Source of the DNA: Castellaniella hirudinis_A
Lineage (GTDB): Bacteria > Pseudomonadota > Gammaproteobacteria > Burkholderiales > Burkholderiaceae_B
Direction of reading: 5' to 3'
Length of the DNA: 64,000 nucleotides
NCBI RefSeq assembly: GCF_047468865.1
Contig: NZ_JBLGTV010000004.1
Location: 62,001 to 126,000 of the forward strand
The translations under genes were made by a program, and so were the position numbers. Below, in pieces: positions 9,192 through 17,311 of the stretch. Numbering within the stretch: the first letter of the stretch is position 1; each line of letters starts with the position of its first letter. The notes below the pieces were generated by a model. It was not told where the DNA came from and searched no databases. It saw nothing but the letters and a program-made list of their open reading frames with translations.

Positions 9192-10535
9192 ATGCAACCA
9201 TCATCAACCGCCCACACACCGCGCATTCGCCAGATCCGGGTGGTGCCCGTCGCCGGCCAGGACAGCATGCTGCTGAACCTCAGTGGCGCCCACGGCCCTT
9301 ATTTCACCCGCAACATCGTCCTGGTGGACGACGAAGCCGGCCACCAGGGCGTGGGGGAAGTCCCCGGCGGCGAGGCCATCCGGGCGGAAATCGAGCGCCT
9401 GGGCCGGCAACTGATCGGCCAGCCCATCGGTCAACTGAACGAACTGCTGGCGCACTGCAACCGATCCACCCAGGGCCGGGAGGATGACCGCCGCGGCAAC
9501 CAGACCTTCGACCTGCGCACCGGGGTGCACGCCGTCACCGCGCTCGAAGCCGCCCTGCTGGATCTCCTGGGCCAGCACCTGGGGATGCCGGTGGCGGCCC
9601 TGCTGGCCGATGGCCGCCAACGCGATGCGGTCGAAGCCCTGGGCTATCTGTTCTATATCGGCGACGCCCGCCAGGCCCCCCTGGGCTACCGCCAGGAAAA
9701 CACAGACGACGACCCCTGGTTCCGCCTGCGCAACCAGCCCGCCCTGGACGCCGACGCCATCGTGCGCCTGGCCCGGGCGGCCCACGACCGCTATGGCTTC
9801 CGGCACTTCAAGCTGAAAGGCGGCGTGCTGGCGGGCGAGGCCGAGATCGAAGCCGTCACCGCCCTGGCGGAACACTTCCCCCAAGCCCACATCACCCTGG
9901 ATCCCAACGGCGCCTGGCCCCTGCGGGAAGCCATCCGCCTATGCCGCGACCAGCACCATGTCCTGGCCTATGCGGAAGACCCCTGCGGGGCGGAAAACGG
10001 CTATTCCGGGCGCGAAGTCATGGCCGAGTTCCGCCGCGCCACGGGCTTGCGCACAGCCACCAACATGATCGCCACCGACTGGCGCGAAATGATGCACGCG
10101 GTACAGCTGCACGCGGTGGACATCCCCCTGGCCGATCCCCACTTCTGGACCCTGCGCGGCTCGGTGCGCGTGGCGCAACTGTGCCACGACTGGGGCCTGA
10201 CCTGGGGCTCGCATTCCAACAATCACTTCGATGTCTCGCTGGCCATGTTCACCCATGTGGCCGCCGCCGCCCCGGGCGCCATCACCGCCATCGACACGCA
10301 CTGGATCTGGCAGGACGGCCAGCACTTGACGACCGATCCGCTGCGGATCTCGGGCGGCCGAATCCGAGTGCCGGATGCGCCCGGCCTGGGGGTGCGGATC
10401 GACCCGGATCGCCTGGCGCGCGCGCACGCCCTGTACCTGGATCAGGGGCTGGGCGGCCGGGACGACGCCATCGGCATGCAATGCTTGATTCCCGGCTGGC
10501 GCTTTGACCCGAAACGCCCCAGCCTGGTCCGCTAG
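9192..10535 (+). CDS. gudD: Glucarate dehydratase
   Basis: A 447-residue enzyme converting D-glucarate to 5-keto-4-deoxy-D-glucarate. Nearly every family landmark is present: VVPVAGQDSMLLNLSGAH at the N-terminus, FKLKGGVLAGE with the KxK lysines, ITLDPNGAW, AYAEDPCG, TNMIATDW, the catalytic histidine in WGSHSNNHFD, and DTHWIWQ. Length and end (IPGWRFDPKRP) agree with Escherichia coli GudD. It is translationally adjacent to the semialdehyde dehydrogenase and followed by a strong terminator. The 5-keto-4-deoxyglucarate dehydratase that should act between them is not in this window. Confidence 0.96.
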   Translation: MQPSSTAHTPRIRQIRVVPVAGQDSMLLNLSGAHGPYFTRNIVLVDDEAGHQGVGEVPGGEAIRAEIERLGRQLIGQPIGQLNELLAHCNRSTQGREDDRRGNQTFDLRTGVHAVTALEAALLDLLGQHLGMPVAALLADGRQRDAVEALGYLFYIGDARQAPLGYRQENTDDDPWFRLRNQPALDADAIVRLARAAHDRYGFRHFKLKGGVLAGEAEIEAVTALAEHFPQAHITLDPNGAWPLREAIRLCRDQHHVLAYAEDPCGAENGYSGREVMAEFRRATGLRTATNMIATDWREMMHAVQLHAVDIPLADPHFWTLRGSVRVAQLCHDWGLTWGSHSNNHFDVSLAMFTHVAAAAPGAITAIDTHWIWQDGQHLTTDPLRISGGRIRVPDAPGLGVRIDPDRLARAHALYLDQGLGGRDDAIGMQCLIPGWRFDPKRPSLVR

Positions 10536-10559
10536 GCCGCATTCTGCACTATGATCTGA

Positions 10560-10596
10560 CTGCCAGGCCCCGGCACGCGGCGCCTGGCAGTTTTTT
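10560..10596 (+). terminator. Intrinsic terminator after gudD
   Basis: A perfect 9-bp stem, CTGCCAGGC at 10560-10568 pairing with GCCTGGCAG at 10582-10590, is followed directly by six T residues (10591-10596). It ends the KGSADH-gudD operon. The next gene's ATG follows only six bases after the T-run, an unusual arrangement. Confidence 0.9.
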
Positions 10597-10602
10597 ATCC
10601 TC

Positions 10603-11514
10603 ATGACCACAGAAAAACCCGCTCCCGCCTGGCTGGGCTCCGCACTGATGTGCGGCGCCAGCCTATGCTTCGCCCTGCTGGACACCGGCACCAAATACCT
10701 GGCCGCGCACTATCCCTTGATGCAGATCGTCTGGGTTCGCTACATGGCCCAGACCCTGGGGGTGGCCCTGATTTTCGCGCCCCGCATGGGGCGGCAGCTG
10801 CTGAACGCCCACCGCTACGGCATCCAGCTGTTTCGCGGGCTGTGCCTGTGCTGCGGCAGCGTCTTCGTCATCAATGGGCTGGCCCGCCTGCCGCTGGCCG
10901 AGACCACGGCCATCGTGTTCCTGGGGCCGGTGCTGATCACACTGCTGTCTGGCCTCTTGCTGAAAGAAAAAGCCCGCGCCATGGACTGGCTGGCCGTCAG
11001 CAGCGGCTTCATCGGGGTGCTCATCATCGCTCGGCCCGGCGGCGGCCTGCTGACCTGGGCCATTTTGTTCCCCCTGGGCTCGGCCCTGTGCAACGCGCTG
11101 TACCAGCTGGTCACCCGTTCCGTGCGGGCCTCCGAACACGCCGCCACCAGCAATTTCTATACCGGCCTGATCGGGGCGCTGGTGCTGACCCCCTGGGGCG
11201 TCCACGCCTGGGCGCCCATGCAGGCCCTGGATGTCATGCTGCTGCTGGGCATCGGCGGCATCGCCTCGGTGGGCCACCTGACCATCACCTACGCCCTGCA
11301 GCACGCCCCGGCCACGACCCTGGGGGCCTACAGCTATTCGCAAATCCTGTGGGCCACGCTGCTGGGGGGGCTGGTGTTCGGCAGCCTGCCGGACACCATG
11401 GCCTGGCTGGGCATTCTGGTGATTGCCTTTGGCGGCCTGGTGCTGTCGGTGCCCCAAGTGCAAAAGATCGGCGCCGCCCTGCTGCGCCTGGGGCGGCGCG
11501 CCGCGCCGCCCTAA
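10603..11514 (+). CDS. DMT-superfamily transporter with two EamA domains
   Basis: A 303-residue inner-membrane protein with about ten transmembrane helices arranged as two EamA repeats. The N-terminal LCFALLDTGTKYLA resembles S-adenosylmethionine-type and other small-metabolite DMT exporters. Its start lies just downstream of the gudD terminator and no Shine-Dalgarno sequence is visible, so it may be leaderless or depend on read-through. An internal start cannot be excluded. Its stop overlaps the convergent DabA gene by four bases. Substrate unknown. Confidence 0.8.
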   Translation: MTTEKPAPAWLGSALMCGASLCFALLDTGTKYLAAHYPLMQIVWVRYMAQTLGVALIFAPRMGRQLLNAHRYGIQLFRGLCLCCGSVFVINGLARLPLAETTAIVFLGPVLITLLSGLLLKEKARAMDWLAVSSGFIGVLIIARPGGGLLTWAILFPLGSALCNALYQLVTRSVRASEHAATSNFYTGLIGALVLTPWGVHAWAPMQALDVMLLLGIGGIASVGHLTITYALQHAPATTLGAYSYSQILWATLLGGLVFGSLPDTMAWLGILVIAFGGLVLSVPQVQKIGAALLRLGRRAAPP

Positions 11515-14045
11515 ACCGGCACGGGCCGCCAGGCGCCGCCCGCGTACTGCTGCAGGGCGTCCCCTTCATAGCGCCACAACCACAGCCAGCCGTTATCGCA
11601 CAGCTGCCGCAGCACGGTATGGCGGGCGACGACCCCGGCAATCGAGGCGGCGGGGGCGTCGATGAGCACGGTCAGGCGCACCGGCTGGTGCACCCAGCGC
11701 CGCCCATCATGCAGAGACTGCCGGGGCAGGCCAATGCGCAAGTCCCCGCCATTGCCCTCAAACACCCCGATGTGGCCGTCCACCACGTTATGCAGAACCT
11801 TGTTGCCCGCGCCGTAGTGCACAGGATCGCTGCTGGAGGCATGGTACTGCCAGGACAGCCAGTGGGTGACCAGCAGGGGGCCGAGCATCAGCTTTTCCAG
11901 CACCTGGCCGTCCGGGTCGAAGCGGGCGTCGTAATCGTGCAGATAGACCCGATCCAGCACGCGGCCCCGGGTGCGCGCCCGGGGGCCGATGACCAATGCC
12001 GCATTGCGCGTCAAACCCCATTCGGGCCGCGTCTGCGCACCATCCCGGGCGCGCCGCCTGAAATCCTTCAGCAACGCCGCCGCATCGGGCTTGACCGCCA
12101 TGCCCAGGGACGGCGCCCGTTCACGCCGGACGCGATCGCCAGCCTGGGCGAACACCCGCGCCATGGCCGCCCAGCGCGCCCGGGCGGCGGGCGGCAGCAG
12201 ATCCAGGTCGAAGCCGGTGATTTCATCCGTCGTGGTATTGTGCAGCGCCCCCATGAAGACGGTGTCTTCGGGGATCGCCAGGCCCCGCGCGCGCAGGCCC
12301 GCGCGCACCGGCGGCTGGTTCAGCATCAAGGCCAGGGCGCGGGCATTGGCATCCCCCGGGCGGCCATGGCAGGCTCCGCAGTCCAGGGTGGACGCATGGG
12401 CATTGTTGGTGCTGTGGCTCCCGTGGCCGCACAGGATCACCAAGGGGGCCAGCCGGTCGTCCAGACCCATGGCGTGCAGGATGTCCGCCGCCAAATCCAC
12501 CTGCTGCGCGATGTCCAGGCCCTGCACCAGGGGACGGCGCCGGGCCTGCCGATCCGCCGACGACCCGCGCCGCCCGGCGGGCCGGGTCGCGCCGGCCGAG
12601 GGCAGAATCCAGCGGGCGATCCGCCCCACGTATCCCACCCCGAACGCTTCGACGAAAGAGAACGTCGTATTCGGCCATCGGGTCGCATCCAGCCACTGAT
12701 CCGCCCCCGCCAAGCGGCGGCGGTTCGCGGCGGCGGCCCGCGCCGTCAGACCGGGGTCCGCGTGGGCGCTGCCCGGGGCCGTGAGCACATCGTGCACGAC
12801 CATGCTGGGGTAGGCCAAGCCCGGCAATTGGGGCCGGGACGCGGCGGCGCCCAAGGGCGTGTAGGCCATCGGCAGGCCGAAGAAGCCGGCAAAGGCGCAA
12901 GTTTGCACGGCGGGCCAGATGGATTCCAGTGCCCGGCGCATGCGTTCGCTGCGGGTGTCGATACAGAACACGGCCTGGACTTCGGGCCGGGCGTCCGGGG
13001 CAGGCGCAGCCGCCCCCGTGGACGCGGCCACGGGGGCGCGCAAAATCCGGGCCAAATCGCGCTGCACGCTGATGTCCAACGCGTGCTGCCAGATTTCATC
13101 CACCACCAGGGCGGCATCGGCCTCGGCCACGCGCTGGCCGACGCCCAGCCAGCAGGATTGAAATCGGGCCAGGGCCGCCGCGCGGGCCTTCTCGGGCACC
13201 GCCACCGACAGCAGGGCCTCCCAGGCCAGACGACAGGCCAGCAGCTCACCCAGCCGCGCATCGGACTGCCCCGCCGGCGCCTTCTGCCAAGCAATATAGG
13301 CGCACCAGGCCGCCCAGCCATTGATGGACAGCAGCAGGGATTCGAAATAATCGGGCCAGGCCGCCGCCGGCAACCCCAGCCGATCCAAGGCCCAGGTCAT
13401 GGCCTGCGCGGGCTGCGGCGGCAATTGGCGGATGTGCGTCATCAGGCCGGGCAGGCCCAGCCGCGCGCCCAGGCCATGATCGCCCTGAATACTTTCGCGC
13501 CAGAACCCGTACAGGCCGGGACTGCCCGCCGCCCGCCATTCCGCCTGGTGGCGGTCGAAGTACGCGGCGCAGACCTGGCTGATCTGAAAGACGATGGCCG
13601 CGCGCCAGGGCCAGCGGCGATTTTTCTGCACGGCGTCGTCCAGCAAGTCCACCAGCAGCGGCTCGGCGCGCACCAGGGCCGTGCCGCCCAACTGGGCCAG
13701 GCAGTGTTCTTCCGTGATGGCGCGGGCGGCGGTGCGGGGCTGCCGGGCGACGGCCAGGGCCAAATCCGGCGGCGCGATCCGGCCGGCCTCCCATTCCTGG
13801 CGGATCAGGCTGCGCGGCGGAAAGACATGGACATCCCCCAGGACAGCCAGGCGGGCGGCCACCTGGCGAATCGGCGCGCCGATGCGGCGCCAATGGGGAT
13901 TGACCGCCACGGCCTGATCCAGCGGCCAGGCGGGCATGATGCGGTCGCAGGCGCTGCGCAGCGCGGGCGCCCAGGGGGGGCCGGCGGGATCGGCGACCGG
14001 CGGCGGGGCGGCATCGGCCGCCGCCAGGCAAGTGTCCGGGGCCAT
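11511..14045 (-). CDS. dabA: DabA-type inorganic carbon accumulation subunit (DUF2309/UPF0753)
   Basis: An 844-residue protein of the DabA family, the cytoplasmic carbonic-anhydrase-like subunit of the DAB complex that makes and traps bicarbonate using a membrane gradient. The family's zinc-site pattern is visible: C361 and D363 in FCIDTRSE, H541 in LCGHGSHS and C556 in LDCGACHG. The 15-residue spacing between the last two agrees with the ligands known in characterised DabA. DabB starts immediately upstream with a three-base gap. Together with the neighbouring carbonic anhydrase this points to a bicarbonate supply role. Confidence 0.93.
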   Translation of the reverse strand: MAPDTCLAAADAAPPPVADPAGPPWAPALRSACDRIMPAWPLDQAVAVNPHWRRIGAPIRQVAARLAVLGDVHVFPPRSLIRQEWEAGRIAPPDLALAVARQPRTAARAITEEHCLAQLGGTALVRAEPLLVDLLDDAVQKNRRWPWRAAIVFQISQVCAAYFDRHQAEWRAAGSPGLYGFWRESIQGDHGLGARLGLPGLMTHIRQLPPQPAQAMTWALDRLGLPAAAWPDYFESLLLSINGWAAWCAYIAWQKAPAGQSDARLGELLACRLAWEALLSVAVPEKARAAALARFQSCWLGVGQRVAEADAALVVDEIWQHALDISVQRDLARILRAPVAASTGAAAPAPDARPEVQAVFCIDTRSERMRRALESIWPAVQTCAFAGFFGLPMAYTPLGAAASRPQLPGLAYPSMVVHDVLTAPGSAHADPGLTARAAAANRRRLAGADQWLDATRWPNTTFSFVEAFGVGYVGRIARWILPSAGATRPAGRRGSSADRQARRRPLVQGLDIAQQVDLAADILHAMGLDDRLAPLVILCGHGSHSTNNAHASTLDCGACHGRPGDANARALALMLNQPPVRAGLRARGLAIPEDTVFMGALHNTTTDEITGFDLDLLPPAARARWAAMARVFAQAGDRVRRERAPSLGMAVKPDAAALLKDFRRRARDGAQTRPEWGLTRNAALVIGPRARTRGRVLDRVYLHDYDARFDPDGQVLEKLMLGPLLVTHWLSWQYHASSSDPVHYGAGNKVLHNVVDGHIGVFEGNGGDLRIGLPRQSLHDGRRWVHQPVRLTVLIDAPAASIAGVVARHTVLRQLCDNGWLWLWRYEGDALQQYAGGAWRPVPV

Positions 14046-14048
14046 GGA

Positions 14049-15611
14049 TCAGTACCCCGGCTGCGAATGGACGGGATTGCGCACCGGGCGCGCCGCAGCG
14101 GCCGGCGGCGCGGCCCCGGCCCAGGCTACCGGCCACAGACGCAGCACCCACCAGGTATAGCCTTCGTCCGTGTAGAACCCGGCATAAACCCAGCGGCGCA
14201 CGCCGATTACCAGCCGGGGCCGGCACAGGAACAGCCCCATGCCGGCATACAGCAGCGCCATCCCCGCCAGCGCGACGATGCCCGCAGCATCCAGCGGATC
14301 ATTGCCCACGCCTAGCGGCGCCCGGTCGACGCACAGGGCGGCCAGCGTCAAAAACACCACCATCCCTAAGGCCCGCCACGCGAAGCCGCCGGGCCGGCCG
14401 GCGGCGGGCACCCACAGCAGGGGCGCCCAGGCCAGGGCCAGCAACGCGCACCACCACCACGGCCAGACGGGATCGCCCCATGCCGCCTGCAGGCCGAAGA
14501 CCACGGCCAGGGACGCCGGCACGGCCCACAGCATGCTGCGCCCGGAATGCGAGACAGCGCCCAGCATCTGCTGACAGCTGCTGGCCCGCACCCGGCTGGA
14601 GGCATTGAGGAAATGATGCGCTTTGTACAACGAGTGCCCCAGCAGATGCAGGGCGGCGAACAGATACAGGCCCAGGCCACACTCCAGCAGCATGAAGCCC
14701 ATTTGCGCGATGGTCGACCAGGCCAGATGCACTTTTTGGCTGACCCGCGTCAACAGCACCAGGCCCGCCACCACGGCGGACACCAGGCCAAAGCCCACCA
14801 GCAGCCAGCACGCCGCCGGCGACACCCCCAGCAAGGGGGCGAACAGCACTAGCACATAGCCGCCCAGGTTGACCACCCCGGCATGCAGCAGGGCGGACAC
14901 CGGCGTGGGGGCTTCCATGACCTGCACCAGCCAGCCATGCACCGGCATCAGGGCCGTGCGGGCGATCACGGCCAGGGCCAGGCAGACCCCGCTGCCCGCC
15001 AGCGCGGGAGCGGCCGGCGCCGTGGCGATATGGAGCCACAGATCGGTCAGGGTGCCGCTGCCGGCGGCCGACCAGGCCAGCCCGGCCGCCAGCAGCAGCA
15101 AGCCATCGGCGGCGCGATCGGCGATTTTCTTTTTATGGGCGGCCAGCACGGCAAAAGGACGGTCGGGATAAAAACACAAGAGTGCATGCATGGCCTGGCC
15201 GATGGCGGCCCAGGCGGCGATCAGAACCAGCCAGTGATTGGCCAGCAACAGCATATGCACGGCCGCCAGCACGGCGGCCAGGGCGGCGATATACACCCGC
15301 TGGCGGGGCTCGCCGCGCAAATGCCGGGCGGAATACAGGCCGATGGCCGCCCCCAGGAACTGCACCAGCAGGCTGACCCAACCCGCGAACAGGCCCGCCG
15401 CCAGCCACGGCCCCGCCGGCGCCGGATCGGCGGCCCCGCCGAAATGCACCGACAACTGCCAGGCCAGGCCCACGGCGGCGCATCCCAGGGCGGCCAGGTT
15501 CAGTCCATTGAACCAGCGCCACGCGCGCGCCACGGACGCTGGGCCCAGGCGCGCCACGATGGCCGCCAACGCCATCAGCCCCGCCGGCGCCAGCGCCAGC
15601 ACAAAATCCAT
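14049..15611 (-). CDS. dabB: DabB-type proton-conducting membrane subunit (NuoL/MrpA-like)
   Basis: A 520-residue polytopic membrane protein of the NADH-quinone oxidoreductase chain 5/antiporter family. About a dozen hydrophobic segments are visible. Motifs such as TPVSALLHAGVVNLGGYVL and STIAQMGFMLLECG are characteristic of NuoL/MrpA proton channels. Immediate pairing with a DabA gene makes it the partner that couples ion flow to CO2 hydration. I chose ATG 15611; a TTG six codons upstream (15629) has a better-spaced GGAG site and is a possible alternative. Confidence 0.9.
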   Translation of the reverse strand: MDFVLALAPAGLMALAAIVARLGPASVARAWRWFNGLNLAALGCAAVGLAWQLSVHFGGAADPAPAGPWLAAGLFAGWVSLLVQFLGAAIGLYSARHLRGEPRQRVYIAALAAVLAAVHMLLLANHWLVLIAAWAAIGQAMHALLCFYPDRPFAVLAAHKKKIADRAADGLLLLAAGLAWSAAGSGTLTDLWLHIATAPAAPALAGSGVCLALAVIARTALMPVHGWLVQVMEAPTPVSALLHAGVVNLGGYVLVLFAPLLGVSPAACWLLVGFGLVSAVVAGLVLLTRVSQKVHLAWSTIAQMGFMLLECGLGLYLFAALHLLGHSLYKAHHFLNASSRVRASSCQQMLGAVSHSGRSMLWAVPASLAVVFGLQAAWGDPVWPWWWCALLALAWAPLLWVPAAGRPGGFAWRALGMVVFLTLAALCVDRAPLGVGNDPLDAAGIVALAGMALLYAGMGLFLCRPRLVIGVRRWVYAGFYTDEGYTWWVLRLWPVAWAGAAPPAAAARPVRNPVHSQPGY

Positions 15612-15735
15612 GCATATCGACGAAAACAACGGGATATCTCCAAACAGCGGCAAAAAAACGATGGCGTATTCTGGAATTTTCCGTTGATTCTGTAAATTAC
15701 ATTTATAATATTTGACCGTTCTAAAAAACAGAACA
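15612..15735. promoter_or_regulatory. Divergent dabB / lysR promoter region
   Basis: This AT-rich 124-base gap carries a TATAAT hexamer at 15704-15709 for the rightward LysR gene, without a good -35 element. Similar A/T steps on the other strand could serve dabB. A dyad GTTCT-7-AGAAC (15718-15734) abuts the lysR start, and GGAA-2-TTCC is centred near 15676. Either could be the LysR-type binding site that gives autoregulation and control of dabBA. The positions are seen; the function is inferred. Confidence 0.5.
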
Positions 15736-16638
15736 ATGGATCTCCACCAACTCAACTTCAAGCATCTGTTCTACTTCTGGCAGGTGGCGAAAACAGGCTC
15801 TCTCACCCAGGCCGCCGGGCAAATCCACACGTCCCAGTCCGCCCTCTCCACCCAGATCCGCCAACTGGAAAGCCGGCTGGGGGCCGCCCTGTTCGACCGC
15901 CAGGGACGCCACCTGGAACTGACCGCGACGGGACAACAGGTGTTTTCCTATGCGGAAAGCATTTTCGGGCTGGGCGAACAGATGCTGGGCTGGCTCGATG
16001 GCCGCGACCAGGACGCCATCCATGTGCGGGTGGGCAGCGTCGCCACCATGTCGCGCAATTTCCAGGTGAACTGGCTGCACCCCTTGTTTCACGATCCGGC
16101 GGTCGTGCTGTCGGTCGATTCGGGGTCTCTGCAGGATCTGGTGGCCAGGCTGCTGCGCCACCAGCTGGATGTGGTGCTGGCCAACGAGCCCGTGCCCGCC
16201 GACCCGGCCCGCCCCCTGTCGTCCCGCTTCCTGGGCAGTCAAGTGATTTCCCTGGTGGGGCGGGCCGACCGCTGGGCCGGCACGACCCTGGAAGTCCCGC
16301 GCGACCTGGACGGGGTCGAAATGGCCATGCCCAGCGCGCGCCACAGCGTGCGGCCGCAGTTCGACGCCCTGTGCCACGCCGCCGGGGTCACGCCCCGGCT
16401 GCGCGCCGAAATCGACGACATGACCATGCTGCGCTTGGTGGCGCGCGACAGCGGCTGGATCACCATGCTGCCCGAAGTGGTAGTGCAAGACGAGCTGCAA
16501 TCCGGCGCGCTGGCGCATGTCGGGCAGTCCGCGCAACTGACTGAACACTTCTATGCCATCACGGTGCGCCACAGCCGCCCGGCGGGGCCGCTGAAACAGC
16601 TCCTGCTGCGCTCCGCCGCCGACAATATGCTGACATAA
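15736..16638 (+). CDS. LysR-family transcriptional regulator (NhaR-like N-terminus)
   Basis: A 300-residue regulator. Residues 1-60 form the LysR winged helix-turn-helix; FKHLFYFWQVAKTGSLTQAA and the following recognition helix resemble NhaR-type LysR proteins. The rest is a periplasmic-binding-protein-like effector domain. The ATG at 15736 was preferred because the standard MDLxxLNF start fits the family. Divergent placement against dabBA and 37 bases before a carbonic anhydrase gene suggest it senses inorganic carbon limitation, or ion/pH status, and controls both sides. The effector is not known. Confidence 0.88.
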   Translation: MDLHQLNFKHLFYFWQVAKTGSLTQAAGQIHTSQSALSTQIRQLESRLGAALFDRQGRHLELTATGQQVFSYAESIFGLGEQMLGWLDGRDQDAIHVRVGSVATMSRNFQVNWLHPLFHDPAVVLSVDSGSLQDLVARLLRHQLDVVLANEPVPADPARPLSSRFLGSQVISLVGRADRWAGTTLEVPRDLDGVEMAMPSARHSVRPQFDALCHAAGVTPRLRAEIDDMTMLRLVARDSGWITMLPEVVVQDELQSGALAHVGQSAQLTEHFYAITVRHSRPAGPLKQLLLRSAADNMLT

Positions 16639-16675
16639 TGCCCCCGACCACCCCTCAACCCACAAGGACATCATC

Positions 16676-17311
16676 GTGTTTCCTCAACGATTGACCGAAG
16701 GCTACCAATCTTTCATGCGCGGACGGCTGGCAACCGAACGCGCCCGCTACCTGGATCTGGCCCAATACGGCCAGCACCCCGACATCATGCTGATCAGCTG
16801 CGGCGATTCACGGGTGGCGCCGGAAACCATCTTCGACGCCAGCCCCGGCGAAATGTTCGTGGTGCGCAACATCGCCGGCATCGTCCCCCCCTGCGAGGCC
16901 GACCCGGAAACCGCTTTCCACGGCACCAGCGCCTGCATCGAATTCGGCGTCAACGCCCTGGAAGTCGGCCATATCGTCATCATGGGCCATGCCAGCTGCG
17001 GCGGGGTGTCCGCCTACGCCAACCAGGCCGCCCCGTTGTCCCAGCCGGATTTCATCGGCAAGTGGATGTCGCAGATTAAGCCCGTGGTCGACGAGATCGG
17101 CCCGCGCACGGGTGACTACGCCGGCTGGATCCGTCAGATCGAATGGGGCGTCGTGGAATACAGCATGCGCAACCTGCTGACTTTCCCCACCGTGCGCGAA
17201 CGGGTGGAGGCCGGCGCGCTGGCCATCCACGGGGCTTATTTCGGGGTGGCCACCGGGGTGCTGTTCATCCGCAACCCCGGCACCGGCCAATTCGAGCCCT
17301 ATCAGGACTGA
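16676..17311 (+). CDS. Beta-class carbonic anhydrase
   Basis: A 211-residue cytoplasmic enzyme interconverting CO2 and bicarbonate. The zinc-site residues are C42, D44 and R46 in ISCGDSRV, and H105 and C108 in GHASCGG. It starts at GTG 16676 behind an AAGGA site. It follows the LysR gene at 37 bases and is probably cotranscribed. Its pairing with DabAB is functionally coherent, although a cytoplasmic carbonic anhydrase could also leak a concentrated bicarbonate pool, so the two may be used under different conditions. The stop overlaps the convergent GGDEF/EAL gene by ten bases. Confidence 0.93.
   Translation: MFPQRLTEGYQSFMRGRLATERARYLDLAQYGQHPDIMLISCGDSRVAPETIFDASPGEMFVVRNIAGIVPPCEADPETAFHGTSACIEFGVNALEVGHIVIMGHASCGGVSAYANQAAPLSQPDFIGKWMSQIKPVVDEIGPRTGDYAGWIRQIEWGVVEYSMRNLLTFPTVRERVEAGALAIHGAYFGVATGVLFIRNPGTGQFEPYQD

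Noticed and set aside
10650..14315. A 1221-codon rightward open frame
   Set aside because: It lies antisense to dabA and has the Arg/Gly/Pro-rich composition of GC-rich shadow frames.
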